Source: Acetobacteraceae bacterium
Lineage (GTDB): Bacteria > Pseudomonadota > Alphaproteobacteria > Acetobacterales > Acetobacteraceae
Assembly (NCBI GenBank): GCA_027487675.1
Contig: JAIYDD010000189.1
Coordinates: 21,914-85,913 of the forward strand
Direction: 5' to 3'
DNA length: 64,000 nucleotides
The translations under genes and the position numbers were made by a program. The notes beneath the pieces are model-generated. The model worked only from the letters and a program-made list of their open reading frames with translations, was not told where the DNA came from and did no database searches. Every line of letters starts with the position of its first letter. The stretch's first letter is position 1. Shown one piece after another: positions 8,943 to 15,320 of this stretch.

Positions 8943-9512
8943 TCAGCCCCGCACGTCGACCAGCGGGAAACCTTCGAGCGCCATCGGCGTGGCCTGCTGG
9001 CTGTCGATCAGCCGGGCCTGGCGCAGCTCGGATTCGGCGAGGCGGAACAGCACCTCGGCGCGCGACGCGCTTTCGGTCAGCGGCAGGCAGAACTCCGCGG
9101 CGAGCCGCGCGACCAGGCAGGCGGCGAAGAAGGGCGGGAAGGCGCTCTCCTCCGGGCGGAAGACGTAGGTGATGGTGACGGCCTCGGCATCGGCCAGCAG
9201 GCGGCCGTCCTGGATGCGATAGGGCGTGCCGCGGCCGCGGCCCTGCGTGCCGGCCGACAGCACGCGGAGGAACCCCGGCGGCAGCTGGAAGGCATGCGCG
9301 TATTCGGCATGCGGCACGGCGGAGAGGCGCGGCAGCGCGGACTGGCCGGTGGCGAAGGTCCAGGGATGGGCGGAGAGCAGGGCGTCGCGCGTCGCGGGGT
9401 AGAGGTTGGCCGCGACCTCGGCCTCCGCGGTGCCTTCCTGCAGCGAGGCGATCGGCTGCGCGCCGATGCGCAGCAGCGCGCGCGAGCAGAGCGCAAGCGG
9501 GGTGAGGGACAT
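8943..9512 (-). CDS. phage tail tubular protein A (gatekeeper)
   Basis: 189 residues. The start LTPLALCSRALLRIGAQPIASL and the following AANLYPATRDALLSAHPWTFA are the signature of gp11-like tail tubular protein A, which binds beneath the portal and closes the head after packaging. The C-terminus keeps the usual FFAACLVARLAAEFCLPLT helix. It sits between capsid and tail tube B, the usual podovirus order. Confidence 0.9.
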   Translation of the reverse strand: MSLTPLALCSRALLRIGAQPIASLQEGTAEAEVAANLYPATRDALLSAHPWTFATGQSALPRLSAVPHAEYAHAFQLPPGFLRVLSAGTQGRGRGTPYRIQDGRLLADAEAVTITYVFRPEESAFPPFFAACLVARLAAEFCLPLTESASRAEVLFRLAESELRQARLIDSQQATPMALEGFPLVDVRG

Positions 9513-9571
9513 GGTGGGGGGGTTCCGCTGACGGGCGACGTTGAGGGAGCGTGGGGTGGGGGAGACGCGAA

Positions 9572-9611
9572 GGCCCCCACCCCGACCCTCCCCCGCAACT
9601 GCGGGAGAGGG
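9572..9611. repeat. REP-like palindromic element, copy 1
   Basis: The sequence GGCCCCCACCCCG-A-CCCTCCCCCG followed by GGGAGAGGG is the same element, apart from the loop, as the reverse complement of 52995-53032 and as 53081-53119. It forms a short hairpin. It lies between the tail-tube A start and the 25-bp repeat array, inside the phage cassette. Confidence 0.75.
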
Positions 9612-9625
9612 GGAAGTGGTGCGCG

Positions 9626-9799
9626 CTATTCGAATGCGCGCATCCGCACCTATTCGAAGGCGCGCATCCGCGCGCTATTCGAACGCGCGCATCCGCACGC
9701 TATTCGAACGCGCGCATGCGCAAGCTATTCGAACGCGCGCATGCGCACGCTATTCGAACGCGCGCATGCGCACGCTATTCGAACGCGCGCATGCGCACG
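9626..9799. repeat. seven-copy 25-bp tandem repeat at the 3' end of the capsid gene
   Basis: Unit CTATTCGAACGCGCGCATGCGCACG begins at 9626, 9650, 9675, 9700, 9725, 9750 and 9775, so the period is 25 with one 24. On the minus strand each unit reads ATGCGCGCGTTCGAATAG, that is M-R-A-F-E-stop, the exact C-terminus of the capsid protein. The capsid-proximal copy supplies the real stop codon, and the other six are untranslated copies. Units nearest the capsid gene are almost identical; those farther away have diverged (GCATCC for GCATGC). Each unit contains two palindromes, TTCGAA and GCGCATGCGC. There are no unique spacers, so it is not CRISPR. Confidence 0.95.
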
Positions 9800-10614
9800 A
9801 CGCCGGTGTCGTCCACCAGCACCGCGCCCTGGCTCATCATGTTCGCGACGAAATGCGCCGCGCGGTCGCCGTGCCAGGTGACGTCGGTCTCCACCTCCGC
9901 CGCCGCGGCGTGGCCGATCGCGGTGCGGTGGTAGAAGTAGCAGAAGCGCAGGTTGCCGGTCTTGGTCAGGCCGGAATGCGGCATCCACAGCGCGCCGAGC
10001 CAGCGCTTCGCCTGCGTGCCCTTCCAGGGCAGCTCGTCGGAGCCGACATAGTCGCTGTTGGCGAACTCGTCGATCGCCAGCAGGTCGCTCCACTGCTTCC
10101 AGCCGACGACGGCGAAGCGGTTGCCGTCATCCGGCACGTCGGCGGCGCCCATCATCTCGAAGGCGAGCAGCACCTTGGCCTTGGTCAGGCGGTCGCTGTC
10201 CGTGGTGCCGGCCGCCGTGCCCAGCGCTTCCCGCGTCGCGGTGTCGAGGGCGGCGATGATCAGCTCATCGGTCTTGCGGCCCAGCGCATAGGCGCCGGCA
10301 TTGGCGACGACCTGGCGCTCGTCGAGGCTCGCCTTCAGCTCGTCGAGCCGGTCGATCCAGTCGCCGGCATAGTAGTCCTGCAGCACGCATTCCACCTGCG
10401 CGTGCTCGAGGTTCATCACGGGGACGGAGCCGTGGCGGCTCTTCGCCGCGGCCATGCCCTTGCCGACCTTGGGGAAGAAGGTGCTGCTGCCGGCGACGCC
10501 GGTCTTGCTGCGCACCGTCGGGCGCAGCTTGGAGCCCTGGCGCTGGTAGGCCTCGTGCACCTCGGCCTGGAACTGCTTGACGAAGACGGCATCGATCTGG
10601 GTGCTGGCGGGCAT
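9775..10614 (-). CDS. phage major capsid protein
   Basis: 279 residues from the ATG at 10614, which follows GAGGAGG. The protein begins MPASTQIDAVFVKQFQAEVHEAYQ and continues with RQGSKLRPTVRSKTGV, the N-arm of the podovirus major capsid family related to T7 gp10/P22-like coat (HK97 fold). Family blocks FFPKVGKGMA and GDWIDRLDELKASLDERQVV are present. Position after scaffold and before tail tube A is canonical. The ORF-track start at 10791 would add a low-complexity extension and is rejected. The last codons and stop lie inside the 25-bp repeat array. Confidence 0.92.
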   Translation of the reverse strand: MPASTQIDAVFVKQFQAEVHEAYQRQGSKLRPTVRSKTGVAGSSTFFPKVGKGMAAAKSRHGSVPVMNLEHAQVECVLQDYYAGDWIDRLDELKASLDERQVVANAGAYALGRKTDELIIAALDTATREALGTAAGTTDSDRLTKAKVLLAFEMMGAADVPDDGNRFAVVGWKQWSDLLAIDEFANSDYVGSDELPWKGTQAKRWLGALWMPHSGLTKTGNLRFCYFYHRTAIGHAAAAEVETDVTWHGDRAAHFVANMMSQGAVLVDDTGVVRMRAFE

Positions 10615-10893
10615 CGTGGCCCTCCTCTCTGTGGTGTCGGGTTGCGTCGGGATGGCCGCCGCATCCGGTTGCCCCTCGGGGGCCGGTGCGGGCGGGCGGC
10701 CGCGCGGGCCCGGGGCGTGCGGGTTGCCGGCGGCGATCGGTGGAAAGGGGGGGGCGGGGCGGGTGGGGGCCGCATGCGCGGCCTGCGCCACCCGCCCCGC
10801 ATCCGCCGCGCGCGGGGGAGGAGGCGCGCGGCGGGGCCGGCCGGGCGCCGCGGCGGGGCCGAAGCCCCGGGGCAGCCCGGCCGGTGTCTCGGG

Positions 10894-11628
10894 TCAGCCG
10901 CCGACGAGGCGCCGGAAACCCTCGGTCACGCGGCGGACGAATTCGGGCTCCCGCGCGCGCCAGTAGCGCGGGTCGCGCATCATCCGGCGCAGCTCCGCCT
11001 CGTCCGGCGTGCCGTCCTGCTCGGCGTCGCGGGCGATGGCGGGCTCCTTCGCCTCCATCATCCGGTGCATGGCGAGCACGCCCTCGGCGGTGGTCGACAG
11101 CGCGGCGAACACCGCGTCCGGCAGACTGGCGCGGCCCCAGGCGGAGAGCTGCTGCGCGATGCGGCGGTAGCGGTCGGGGCCGCCGAAATGCTGCGCCAGC
11201 TTCTCGCGCTGGCGGTCCGCCTCGAACTCGGCGGCGGCTTCCGCGACCAGCGGCAGCAGGCGCTCGGCCGCCAAGTCGTAGACCAGCTGCGCCTGGCGCG
11301 GCGTGAAGCCGGCCTCGTGCAGGCGCTGGTTCACCTCCGGGTCGGGCGCGCACATCTCGTGCTTCGGGCAGATCTCGTAGCCGTCGGGGCCGTCGGGGAT
11401 GCCGAGCATGCGGCGCCAGCGCTGGCGATCCTCCTCCGGCGCGTCCTCGGCCGGCGGCGCGGCGCGGCGCGAGAGGGCGCGTTCCAGCTCCAGGTAGGAT
11501 TTCAGCAGCGCGTCGACGCGCAGCGCATTCGTCGCCGGGTCCCAGAATTTTTCGGGGACATGCGGCGGGCGGGTCGCGGTCGCGGGGGTGATCGCGTCGG
11601 TGTCGGGGGCGAGAAGATCCTCGGGCAT
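10894..11628 (-). CDS. phage capsid assembly scaffolding protein
   Basis: 244 residues, acidic at both ends and mostly helical (LVAEAAAEFEADRQREKLAQHFGG). It lies between portal and capsid, where T7-like phages encode the scaffold. It begins MPEDLLAPDTDAITPATATRPPHVPEKFWDP; the PEKFWDP block is frequent in such scaffolds. The ATG at 11628 follows CAGGAG and lies 8 bases after the portal stop. It would guide procapsid assembly and leave before DNA entry. Confidence 0.8.
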   Translation of the reverse strand: MPEDLLAPDTDAITPATATRPPHVPEKFWDPATNALRVDALLKSYLELERALSRRAAPPAEDAPEEDRQRWRRMLGIPDGPDGYEICPKHEMCAPDPEVNQRLHEAGFTPRQAQLVYDLAAERLLPLVAEAAAEFEADRQREKLAQHFGGPDRYRRIAQQLSAWGRASLPDAVFAALSTTAEGVLAMHRMMEAKEPAIARDAEQDGTPDEAELRRMMRDPRYWRAREPEFVRRVTEGFRRLVGG

Positions 11629-11636
11629 GCCGAAGC

Positions 11637-13049
11637 TCACTCCTGGTTCGGGGTTGTCGTGAGGGGGCGCAGGATCTCGGGCGGCGCGCCCAGCGTGCGG
11701 GCCAGCCAGCGCGCGGCCGCGCCGGCATCCAGTGTCGCCGCCGCCTCTCCGCCCAGGCTGCCGGCCGCCTGCAGGAACAGCAGCGTGTCGGCGGCATCCG
11801 CGCGCGCCTGCACGCGCGCCAGCGGCGAGGCGTAGACCAGCCGCGCCTCCCGCCCATCCAGCACCAGCGGCGGGATCTCGCCGCGCCGGCGCAGGATGGA
11901 CAGGCACCGCGCGACCAGCGGCGTCAGCAGCTCGGCCTGCAGCCGGCCATAGGCGGCGCCGAGCAGCCGGGCGGCGGCGGCGCTGCGTTCCAGCACCTCG
12001 GTCGCCGTCATCGCCGCCTTGTCGGACGCGGCGATGCGGTCAGCCAGCAGCGCGCCGCGGATGCGCGCGCGCAAATCCTGCAGCACGATCTGCGAGACGT
12101 CGAAATTCCCCGGCGCCGCCAGCGGCGTGAGGCCGGAGGAGCCGGCGGCCTTCGGGATGATCGCACCCGGCACCAGGCGGATGGTCGCCGGGTTCAGCAC
12201 GCCGTCATCCTCGGCCTGCCAGATCCCCGTCGCGGCGATGGAGGCGTTCTTCAGGATCAGCTCGACCACCTTGTTGGCGGTGCGGATGTCCGGCAGGGCC
12301 TTCTGGACGGGGCTGCGGCCATAGGTCTCGCCGGGCAGCTTCAGCCAGCGGAAGGCGACGAAGGGGTTCTCGGCGAAGACGCCGGAGGAGAGCAGCTCGG
12401 GCGCGGCGCCCTCGCCGTCCAGCACGGCGGCGTGGCGGTGGCCGGCGCGGCGGTCGGGCCAGGCGGCCTCCACCACCCGCAGGCGCCGCGTCTCGTCCTG
12501 CCCCTTGGGCACAGGCGCGCCGGGCCAGCGGGCGCGCAGCTCCGCCGGCGTCGGGCGCAGGACGCGGAAGACGGTGTCGAGCCGGCCGGTCGCACCTTCC
12601 TCCAGCACCGCCTCGCGCAGCGGGATGGCGCGGAAGGTGAGCGCGGAGGGCTCGCCCGCCGGCGCTTCCTCCACCAGCAGCACGCCGGTGCCGGCGACCA
12701 CCAGGTCCAGGAAGGCCTGGTGCAGTTCCAGGGTGAAGTTGCTGCGGTCCAGGTGGCCCTGCAGGGTCTCGGCGGCGTCGTCCAGCGCGCGGACCAGCGC
12801 CTCGGCCTCCGCGCCCTCGGCGGCGGCGCGGGTGGGGGCCAGGCCGAACCAGCGCGACCAGGGCGGCGCCAGCTCCGCCAGCAGGGAAGCGGCGAGCTGT
12901 TCGGCCGCGTCCGCCGCGGTGGCGTCGAACAGCGGCGCGGCATGCGGCGCGGGCAGGGCGTGGTCGTAGCAATCCTGCCAGGTGGCCTCCAGCGGCCGGC
13001 GGCGTTCGGCGGCGCGGGCCTGGCGGGCCAGGATTTCCTCGGGGGTCAT
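11637..13049 (-). CDS. phage portal (head-to-tail connector) protein
   Basis: 470 residues of the T7 gp8-like head-tail connector family. Visible family blocks are the N-terminal TWQDCYDHALP, LAASLLAELAPPWSRWF, NPFVAFRWLKLPGETYGRSPVQKALPDI and TATEVLERSAAAARLLGAAYGRLQAELL. It would form the dodecameric ring through which DNA is packaged. The start ATG at 13049 (MTPEEILARQ) is where the conserved domain begins; the longer ORF start is not supported. Slightly short for T7 gp8 but with no evident gap. Confidence 0.92.
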   Translation of the reverse strand: MTPEEILARQARAAERRRPLEATWQDCYDHALPAPHAAPLFDATAADAAEQLAASLLAELAPPWSRWFGLAPTRAAAEGAEAEALVRALDDAAETLQGHLDRSNFTLELHQAFLDLVVAGTGVLLVEEAPAGEPSALTFRAIPLREAVLEEGATGRLDTVFRVLRPTPAELRARWPGAPVPKGQDETRRLRVVEAAWPDRRAGHRHAAVLDGEGAAPELLSSGVFAENPFVAFRWLKLPGETYGRSPVQKALPDIRTANKVVELILKNASIAATGIWQAEDDGVLNPATIRLVPGAIIPKAAGSSGLTPLAAPGNFDVSQIVLQDLRARIRGALLADRIAASDKAAMTATEVLERSAAAARLLGAAYGRLQAELLTPLVARCLSILRRRGEIPPLVLDGREARLVYASPLARVQARADAADTLLFLQAAGSLGGEAAATLDAGAAARWLARTLGAPPEILRPLTTTPNQE

Positions 13050-13057
13050 CGCGCCTG

Positions 13058-13270
13058 TCACTCCCCGAGCAGCGTCTTGCGCAGCGCGAAGCCCGGCACC
13101 GGGTCCAGCACGCCGCGCGCCTGGGTGGCGATGGTGCCGGAGAGCCCCCGCCGCGCGCGGTCGAGCGCGCGCTGGCGGGCGGCTTCCTCCGCCGCCTGCG
13201 GCGCGGCGGCAGGCGTGGCGGGCGGGGCCACGACCGGGTCCGGCTTCGGCGCCGAGAACAGGCCACCCAT
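13058..13270 (-). CDS. small conserved phage protein upstream of portal
   Basis: 70 residues: MGGLFSAPKPDPVVAPPATP, then a charged helix EEAARQRALDRARRGLSGTIAT and GVLDPVPGFALRKTLLGE. Short proteins with an MGGLFS-xP-xP start and an ARRGxxGTI block are found just upstream of the portal gene in many podovirus-like prophages; their role is not established. The start was moved from 13486 to the ATG at 13270 for this reason. Eight bases separate it from the portal start. Confidence 0.72.
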   Translation of the reverse strand: MGGLFSAPKPDPVVAPPATPAAAPQAAEEAARQRALDRARRGLSGTIATQARGVLDPVPGFALRKTLLGE

Positions 13271-13427
13271 GCAGGCTCCTCCCAGGGCTTTGCGTGCCGC
13301 GGCCGGCATGGCGCGGGGCAGGCGATCGGAACGGGGTGCCTCCCGCTGGGCCGGCGATCGACGCCCTTCGTCGTGCCCGCCTTCGGCGTGCACACTCGGG
13401 ACGATCGCGGGCCAGGCCCGGAAAAGG

Positions 13428-13463
13428 CGAAGGCCCGCCCGGGGGGATCCGGGCGGGCCTTCG
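13428..13463 (-). terminator. strong hairpin terminator between early and virion genes
   Basis: A perfect 15-bp stem, CGAAGGCCCGCCCGG paired with CCGGGCGGGCCTTCG, with a 6-base loop. Read on the minus strand it is followed by GCCTTTTCC, so it can act as an intrinsic terminator for transcripts coming from 14416. It lies in the 260-base gap before the virion genes, so these must use their own promoter or antitermination. Confidence 0.8.
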
Positions 13464-13532
13464 AGTTGGGCCGGGGAGGGAGACAACCGCGGGGCGCACC
13501 TCGCCCCGTGGCAGGGGTTTGATAGCCGGGGC

Positions 13533-13982
13533 TCAGCGCCGAGTCAAGAACATTTTCCTAAATTCACCACGATTGTCGTCCGCCCCGCCGCCCAGCGCGC
13601 GGAAAAGTCCATGCGGCGTGACGGCGAAGGGCGCATCCGGGCCGAGCAGGGCGCGGCAGAAGGCGACGCAGGTGAAGGGCGACAGCGGCGGCAACCAGCG
13701 CGCGGCCGGCGCGCCGGGGACGAAGGGGCCGAGCACGGCGATGCCGGCGCGCGCCCAGAAACCCGGCAGGTCGAAGCCCGCCGGCACCGGCAGGCGCACC
13801 ACCAGCAGCCGGCCGGAGAGCGGTTCCAGCACCGTCCAGCCGGCCTCGTCGCGCAGCGCCGCCAGGCAATGGCGGAAGCCCGGGCGGAGCAGGCGCAGCC
13901 AGGGCTGGTCCGCCTCTCCCCCGAAGCCGAGCCATAGCAGCTGGCCGGCGGCGTCGGCCGCGCGGCGATGGGCCGGGCGCAT
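13533..13982 (-). CDS. unknown protein, second gene of the SOS-box transcript
   Basis: 149 residues, soluble, beginning MRPAHRRAADAAGQLLWLGFGGEADQPW, with LRLLRPGFRHCLAAL and a C-terminal FTCVAFCRALLGPDAPFAVTPHGL. No family is recognised with certainty. Two cysteines and one histidine in the FRHC and FTCVAFC blocks could bind metal, which is speculative. Its ATG overlaps the upstream stop by one base, so the two genes are translated together. A terminator hairpin follows 70 bases downstream. Confidence 0.7.
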   Translation of the reverse strand: MRPAHRRAADAAGQLLWLGFGGEADQPWLRLLRPGFRHCLAALRDEAGWTVLEPLSGRLLVVRLPVPAGFDLPGFWARAGIAVLGPFVPGAPAARWLPPLSPFTCVAFCRALLGPDAPFAVTPHGLFRALGGGADDNRGEFRKMFLTRR

Positions 13983-14416
13983 CACGGGCGGGCGCCCGGG
14001 AAGGCCAGCACCTCCGCGCCCTCGGGCGGCAGGGTCATGCCGCGCGGCGGGCCGGCGACGATGCCCTTGGCGCGCAACGGGAAATCCAGGCGGTCCATCG
14101 CTTCGCGCCACAGCCGCAGGTCGCCGCGCTCGGCGGGGATCTTCGGGCTGGGGGCGGTGGCGCGCTCGCCCCAGATGCGCAGGATGCGGGCATGGGCGAG
14201 CTCGATCCGGCGCTGGCGATAGAGGCGATCGAGCACCTTGACCACGTCGTCGGGCTCGCAGGGGCGGATGGCGCCGCCGCGGGCGGCGGCAAGGCGCGCG
14301 CCGTCGCGGCGGGCGGTCAGCGCGGCCATGGTCCAGAACCAGGCGTCCTCGGCGCAGGAGAACGGCTCGGCCTTGGCGAGGCTGGCGAGGATGGCGGGGG
14401 CGCGGGCGGTGGGCAT
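13982..14416 (-). CDS. unknown protein, first gene behind the SOS-type box
   Basis: 144 residues: MPTARAPAILASLAKAEPFSCAEDAWFWTMAALTARRDGARL, then PDDVVKVLDRLYRQRRIELAHARILRIWGE and LRLWREAMDRLDFPLRAKGIV. It is helical and basic; the DDVVKVLDRLYRQRRI stretch could be DNA-binding, but no family is recognised. The ATG at 14416 follows GGAGGAGGAAGG; the longer frame to 14476 would run through the operator. Being the first gene of the damage-type transcript, it is a candidate activator of the virion genes. That role is inference. Confidence 0.7.
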   Translation of the reverse strand: MPTARAPAILASLAKAEPFSCAEDAWFWTMAALTARRDGARLAAARGGAIRPCEPDDVVKVLDRLYRQRRIELAHARILRIWGERATAPSPKIPAERGDLRLWREAMDRLDFPLRAKGIVAGPPRGMTLPPEGAEVLAFPGARP

Positions 14417-14445
14417 GGGGGTTCGGTCCTTCCTCCTCCGTTCCC

Positions 14446-14460
14446 GAACAAAACAGGAAC
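14446..14460 (-). promoter_or_regulatory. GTTC-N7-GTTC LexA-type (SOS) box
   Basis: On the minus strand the sequence reads GTTC-CTGTTTT-GTTC, the spacing of alphaproteobacterial LexA boxes, 30 bases upstream of the 14416 start codon. The wider motif ATGTTCCTGTTTTGTTC matches ATGTTCCTATTTTGTTC at 55101-55117 at 16 of 17 positions. Binding could be by host LexA or by the S24-type regulator encoded next door. Confidence 0.8.
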
Positions 14461-14500
14461 ATCCTAATAGAACCACTCTCCACCCCAGGTTGCAAGGGTT

Positions 14501-14517
14501 ATGTTCCTATTGCATCG
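14501..14517 (+). promoter_or_regulatory. degenerate partner operator facing the repressor gene
   Basis: ATGTTCCTATTGCATCG repeats the first 11 bases of the box at 55101 in the opposite orientation to the box at 14446, so AGGAACAT and ATGTTCCT form an inverted pair about 40 bases apart in the divergent region. The second half-site (ATCG instead of GTTC) is degenerate. It lies about 80 bases upstream of the 14598 start and may mediate autoregulation. Confidence 0.5.
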
Positions 14518-14597
14518 CGACTCGAAACCTAGGATGTCATGCCCAGGCAAATGCGCTACAGGACGGCCGATTCGGGGCCCGGCAGAGGACCAGACCC

Positions 14598-15242
14598 ATG
14601 CGGCACGAGGATGTGTGGCGGGCGATCGACGCGCTGGCGGCGGAGCACGGGCTGTCGCCCTCCGGGCTGGCGCGGCGGGCGGGGCTGGACGCGACCGCCT
14701 TCAACCCTTCCAAGCGGACCGGGCCGGATGGGCGGGCGCGCTGGCCTTCGACGGAAAGCGTGGCGAAGGTGCTGACCGCGACGGGCACGGCGATCGATGC
14801 CTTCGCGGCCCTGGTCAGCGGCCAGCCGGCCTTGCCGCGGGGCCGCGCGCAGGTGGCGCGGCGCATCCCGCTGATCGGCCTGGCGCAGGCGGGCGGCGAG
14901 GGGTTCTTCGATGATGGCGGCTACCCGGTGGGCGGCGGCTGGGACGAGATCTCGGTGCCCGACGTGCCGGACCCGCATGCCTATGGGCTGGAGATCAGCG
15001 GCGATTCGATGGAGCCGGTGTTCCGCGACGGGGACCTGGTGATCGTCTCGCCTTCCGCCCCCGTCCGCCGCGGCGACCGCGTGGTGGTGCGGACCCGGCG
15101 CGGGGAGGTGATGGCGAAGCAGCTGATGCGGCAATCGGCGCGGCGGGTGGAGCTGGCGAGCCTGAACCCGGCGCATCCGAACTACAGTTTTGGGTTGGAC
15201 GAGCTGGCCTTCATGCACAGGATCGTCTGGGCGAGCCAGTGA
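14598..15242 (+). CDS. S24-family LexA/CI-like transcriptional regulator
   Basis: 214 residues. The N-terminal helix-turn-helix domain (LSPSGLARRAGLDATAFNPS, then RWPSTESVAKVLTATG) is followed by an S24 peptidase domain with a likely self-cleavage Ala98-Gly99 (LAQAGG), catalytic Ser137 in SGDSMEP and Lys174 in VMAKQL. All residues needed for RecA-stimulated autocleavage are present. Close relatives with the AFNxSKR..RWPSTES block are widespread chromosomal regulators in alphaproteobacteria, so it may be a host gene rather than a phage one. It is divergent from the SOS-box transcript and probably controls it. Confidence 0.88.
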   Translation: MRHEDVWRAIDALAAEHGLSPSGLARRAGLDATAFNPSKRTGPDGRARWPSTESVAKVLTATGTAIDAFAALVSGQPALPRGRAQVARRIPLIGLAQAGGEGFFDDGGYPVGGGWDEISVPDVPDPHAYGLEISGDSMEPVFRDGDLVIVSPSAPVRRGDRVVVRTRRGEVMAKQLMRQSARRVELASLNPAHPNYSFGLDELAFMHRIVWASQ

Positions 15243-15320
15243 GGGTGGGCGGAGTTCCATGTCCGGACGACCGCCGGCCGGTCGCGCGGGCCATGCGCTG
15301 ACCGGCTTTGCATCAGCCAT

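Noticed and set aside
9626-9799. CRISPR array
   Set aside because: Units are contiguous with no unique spacers, and they copy the end of the capsid gene.
1-15320. Ordinary temperate prophage with attachment sites
   Set aside because: No integrase, no tRNA and no direct repeat bounding 1251-15242 could be found by eye.
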